NCBI RefSeq assembly: GCF_001428435.1 | Contig: NZ_LMSO01000001.1 | Location: forward strand, 1,441,297 to 1,505,296 | Length of the DNA: 64,000 nucleotides | Origin: Arthrobacter sp. Soil782 | Lineage (GTDB): Bacteria > Actinomycetota > Actinomycetes > Actinomycetales > Micrococcaceae | Direction: 5' to 3' | Part shown: positions 63,353 to 64,000 of the stretch, in pieces | How the letters are laid out: each line of letters opens with the position of its first letter | Position numbering within the stretch: position 1 is the stretch's first letter | Notes under the pieces: model-generated | The model's database searches: none | Seen by the model: the letters and a program-made list of their open reading frames with translations, nothing else | Told to the model about the DNA's origin: nothing | Made by a program: the position numbers and the translations under genes

Positions 63353-64000
<648 letters not shown>

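Overview
The window is high-GC actinobacterial chromosomal DNA, most likely from an Arthrobacter-like member of the Micrococcaceae. Evidence: the partial 16S rRNA at the right end; the senX3-regX3 / lpqE-like / carD / ispD-ispF-cysS-rlmB order, which matches mycobacteria and other Actinobacteria; a bacterial proteasome activator (Bpa/PafE); a GlgE-type glucan pathway; and many genes whose -10 hexamer lies 6-8 nt before the start codon, as in leaderless actinobacterial transcripts. I saw no phage, insertion sequence or CRISPR array. Nearly everything is a vertically inherited type of gene.

Layout. 0-10 kb: a truncated membrane protein, rlmH, a SnoaL-like protein, a DJ-1/PfpI protein, a stress flavin-binding protein, the closely divergent pair tadA/upp, a leaderless Cys-rich mini-ORF ahead of a winged-helix regulator and a SixA-type phosphatase, a lipoamide-dehydrogenase-like flavoprotein, and GTP-dependent PEP carboxykinase. 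10-25 kb: a phosphohexomutase, a RecQ-like helicase with a C-terminal phosphoribosyltransferase-like domain, a prolyl oligopeptidase, a short UvrA paralogue, an uncharacterised FAD/NAD(P) protein and a 1491-residue secreted nuclease/5'-nucleotidase. 25-35 kb: a septum-formation-domain lipoprotein, a quinone oxidoreductase, small acidic proteins, Bpa and its neighbour, an aldo/keto reductase, a lactonase plus amylosucrase operon, and an acetyltransferase-TetR-MFS operon. 35-42 kb: the tmk-holB-hydrolase operon, a Cys/Met PLP enzyme, a DUF2516 membrane protein, a methyltransferase and phosphoglyceromutase. 42-51 kb: phoU, senX3-regX3, an lpqE-like lipoprotein, carD, a decayed secreted-protein gene, ispDF, cysS and rlmB. 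51-63 kb: glgX, glgP, and the operon glgE-treS-(maltokinase/glgB fusion). 63-64 kb: rRNA promoter, leader and the 5' part of 16S rRNA. Five tRNA genes (Ser-CGA, Arg-ACG, Ser-GCT, Ser-TGA, Thr-CGT) are all on the minus strand.

How the genes fit together. The glucan genes form a nearly complete cycle: TreS makes maltose from trehalose, the maltokinase domain makes maltose-1-phosphate, GlgE polymerises it, GlgB branches the polymer, and GlgP with GlgX degrade it. Amylosucrase adds a sucrose-driven route to alpha-glucan. PhoU-SenX3-RegX3 is the phosphate-sensing module, and candidate Pho boxes lie between phoU and senX3. The most interesting items are the RecQ/phosphoribosyltransferase fusion, the Cys-rich leaderless peptide, the overlapping divergent -10 elements of tadA and upp, the widespread leaderless start architecture, the maltokinase-GlgB fusion, and the decayed insertion between carD and ispD.
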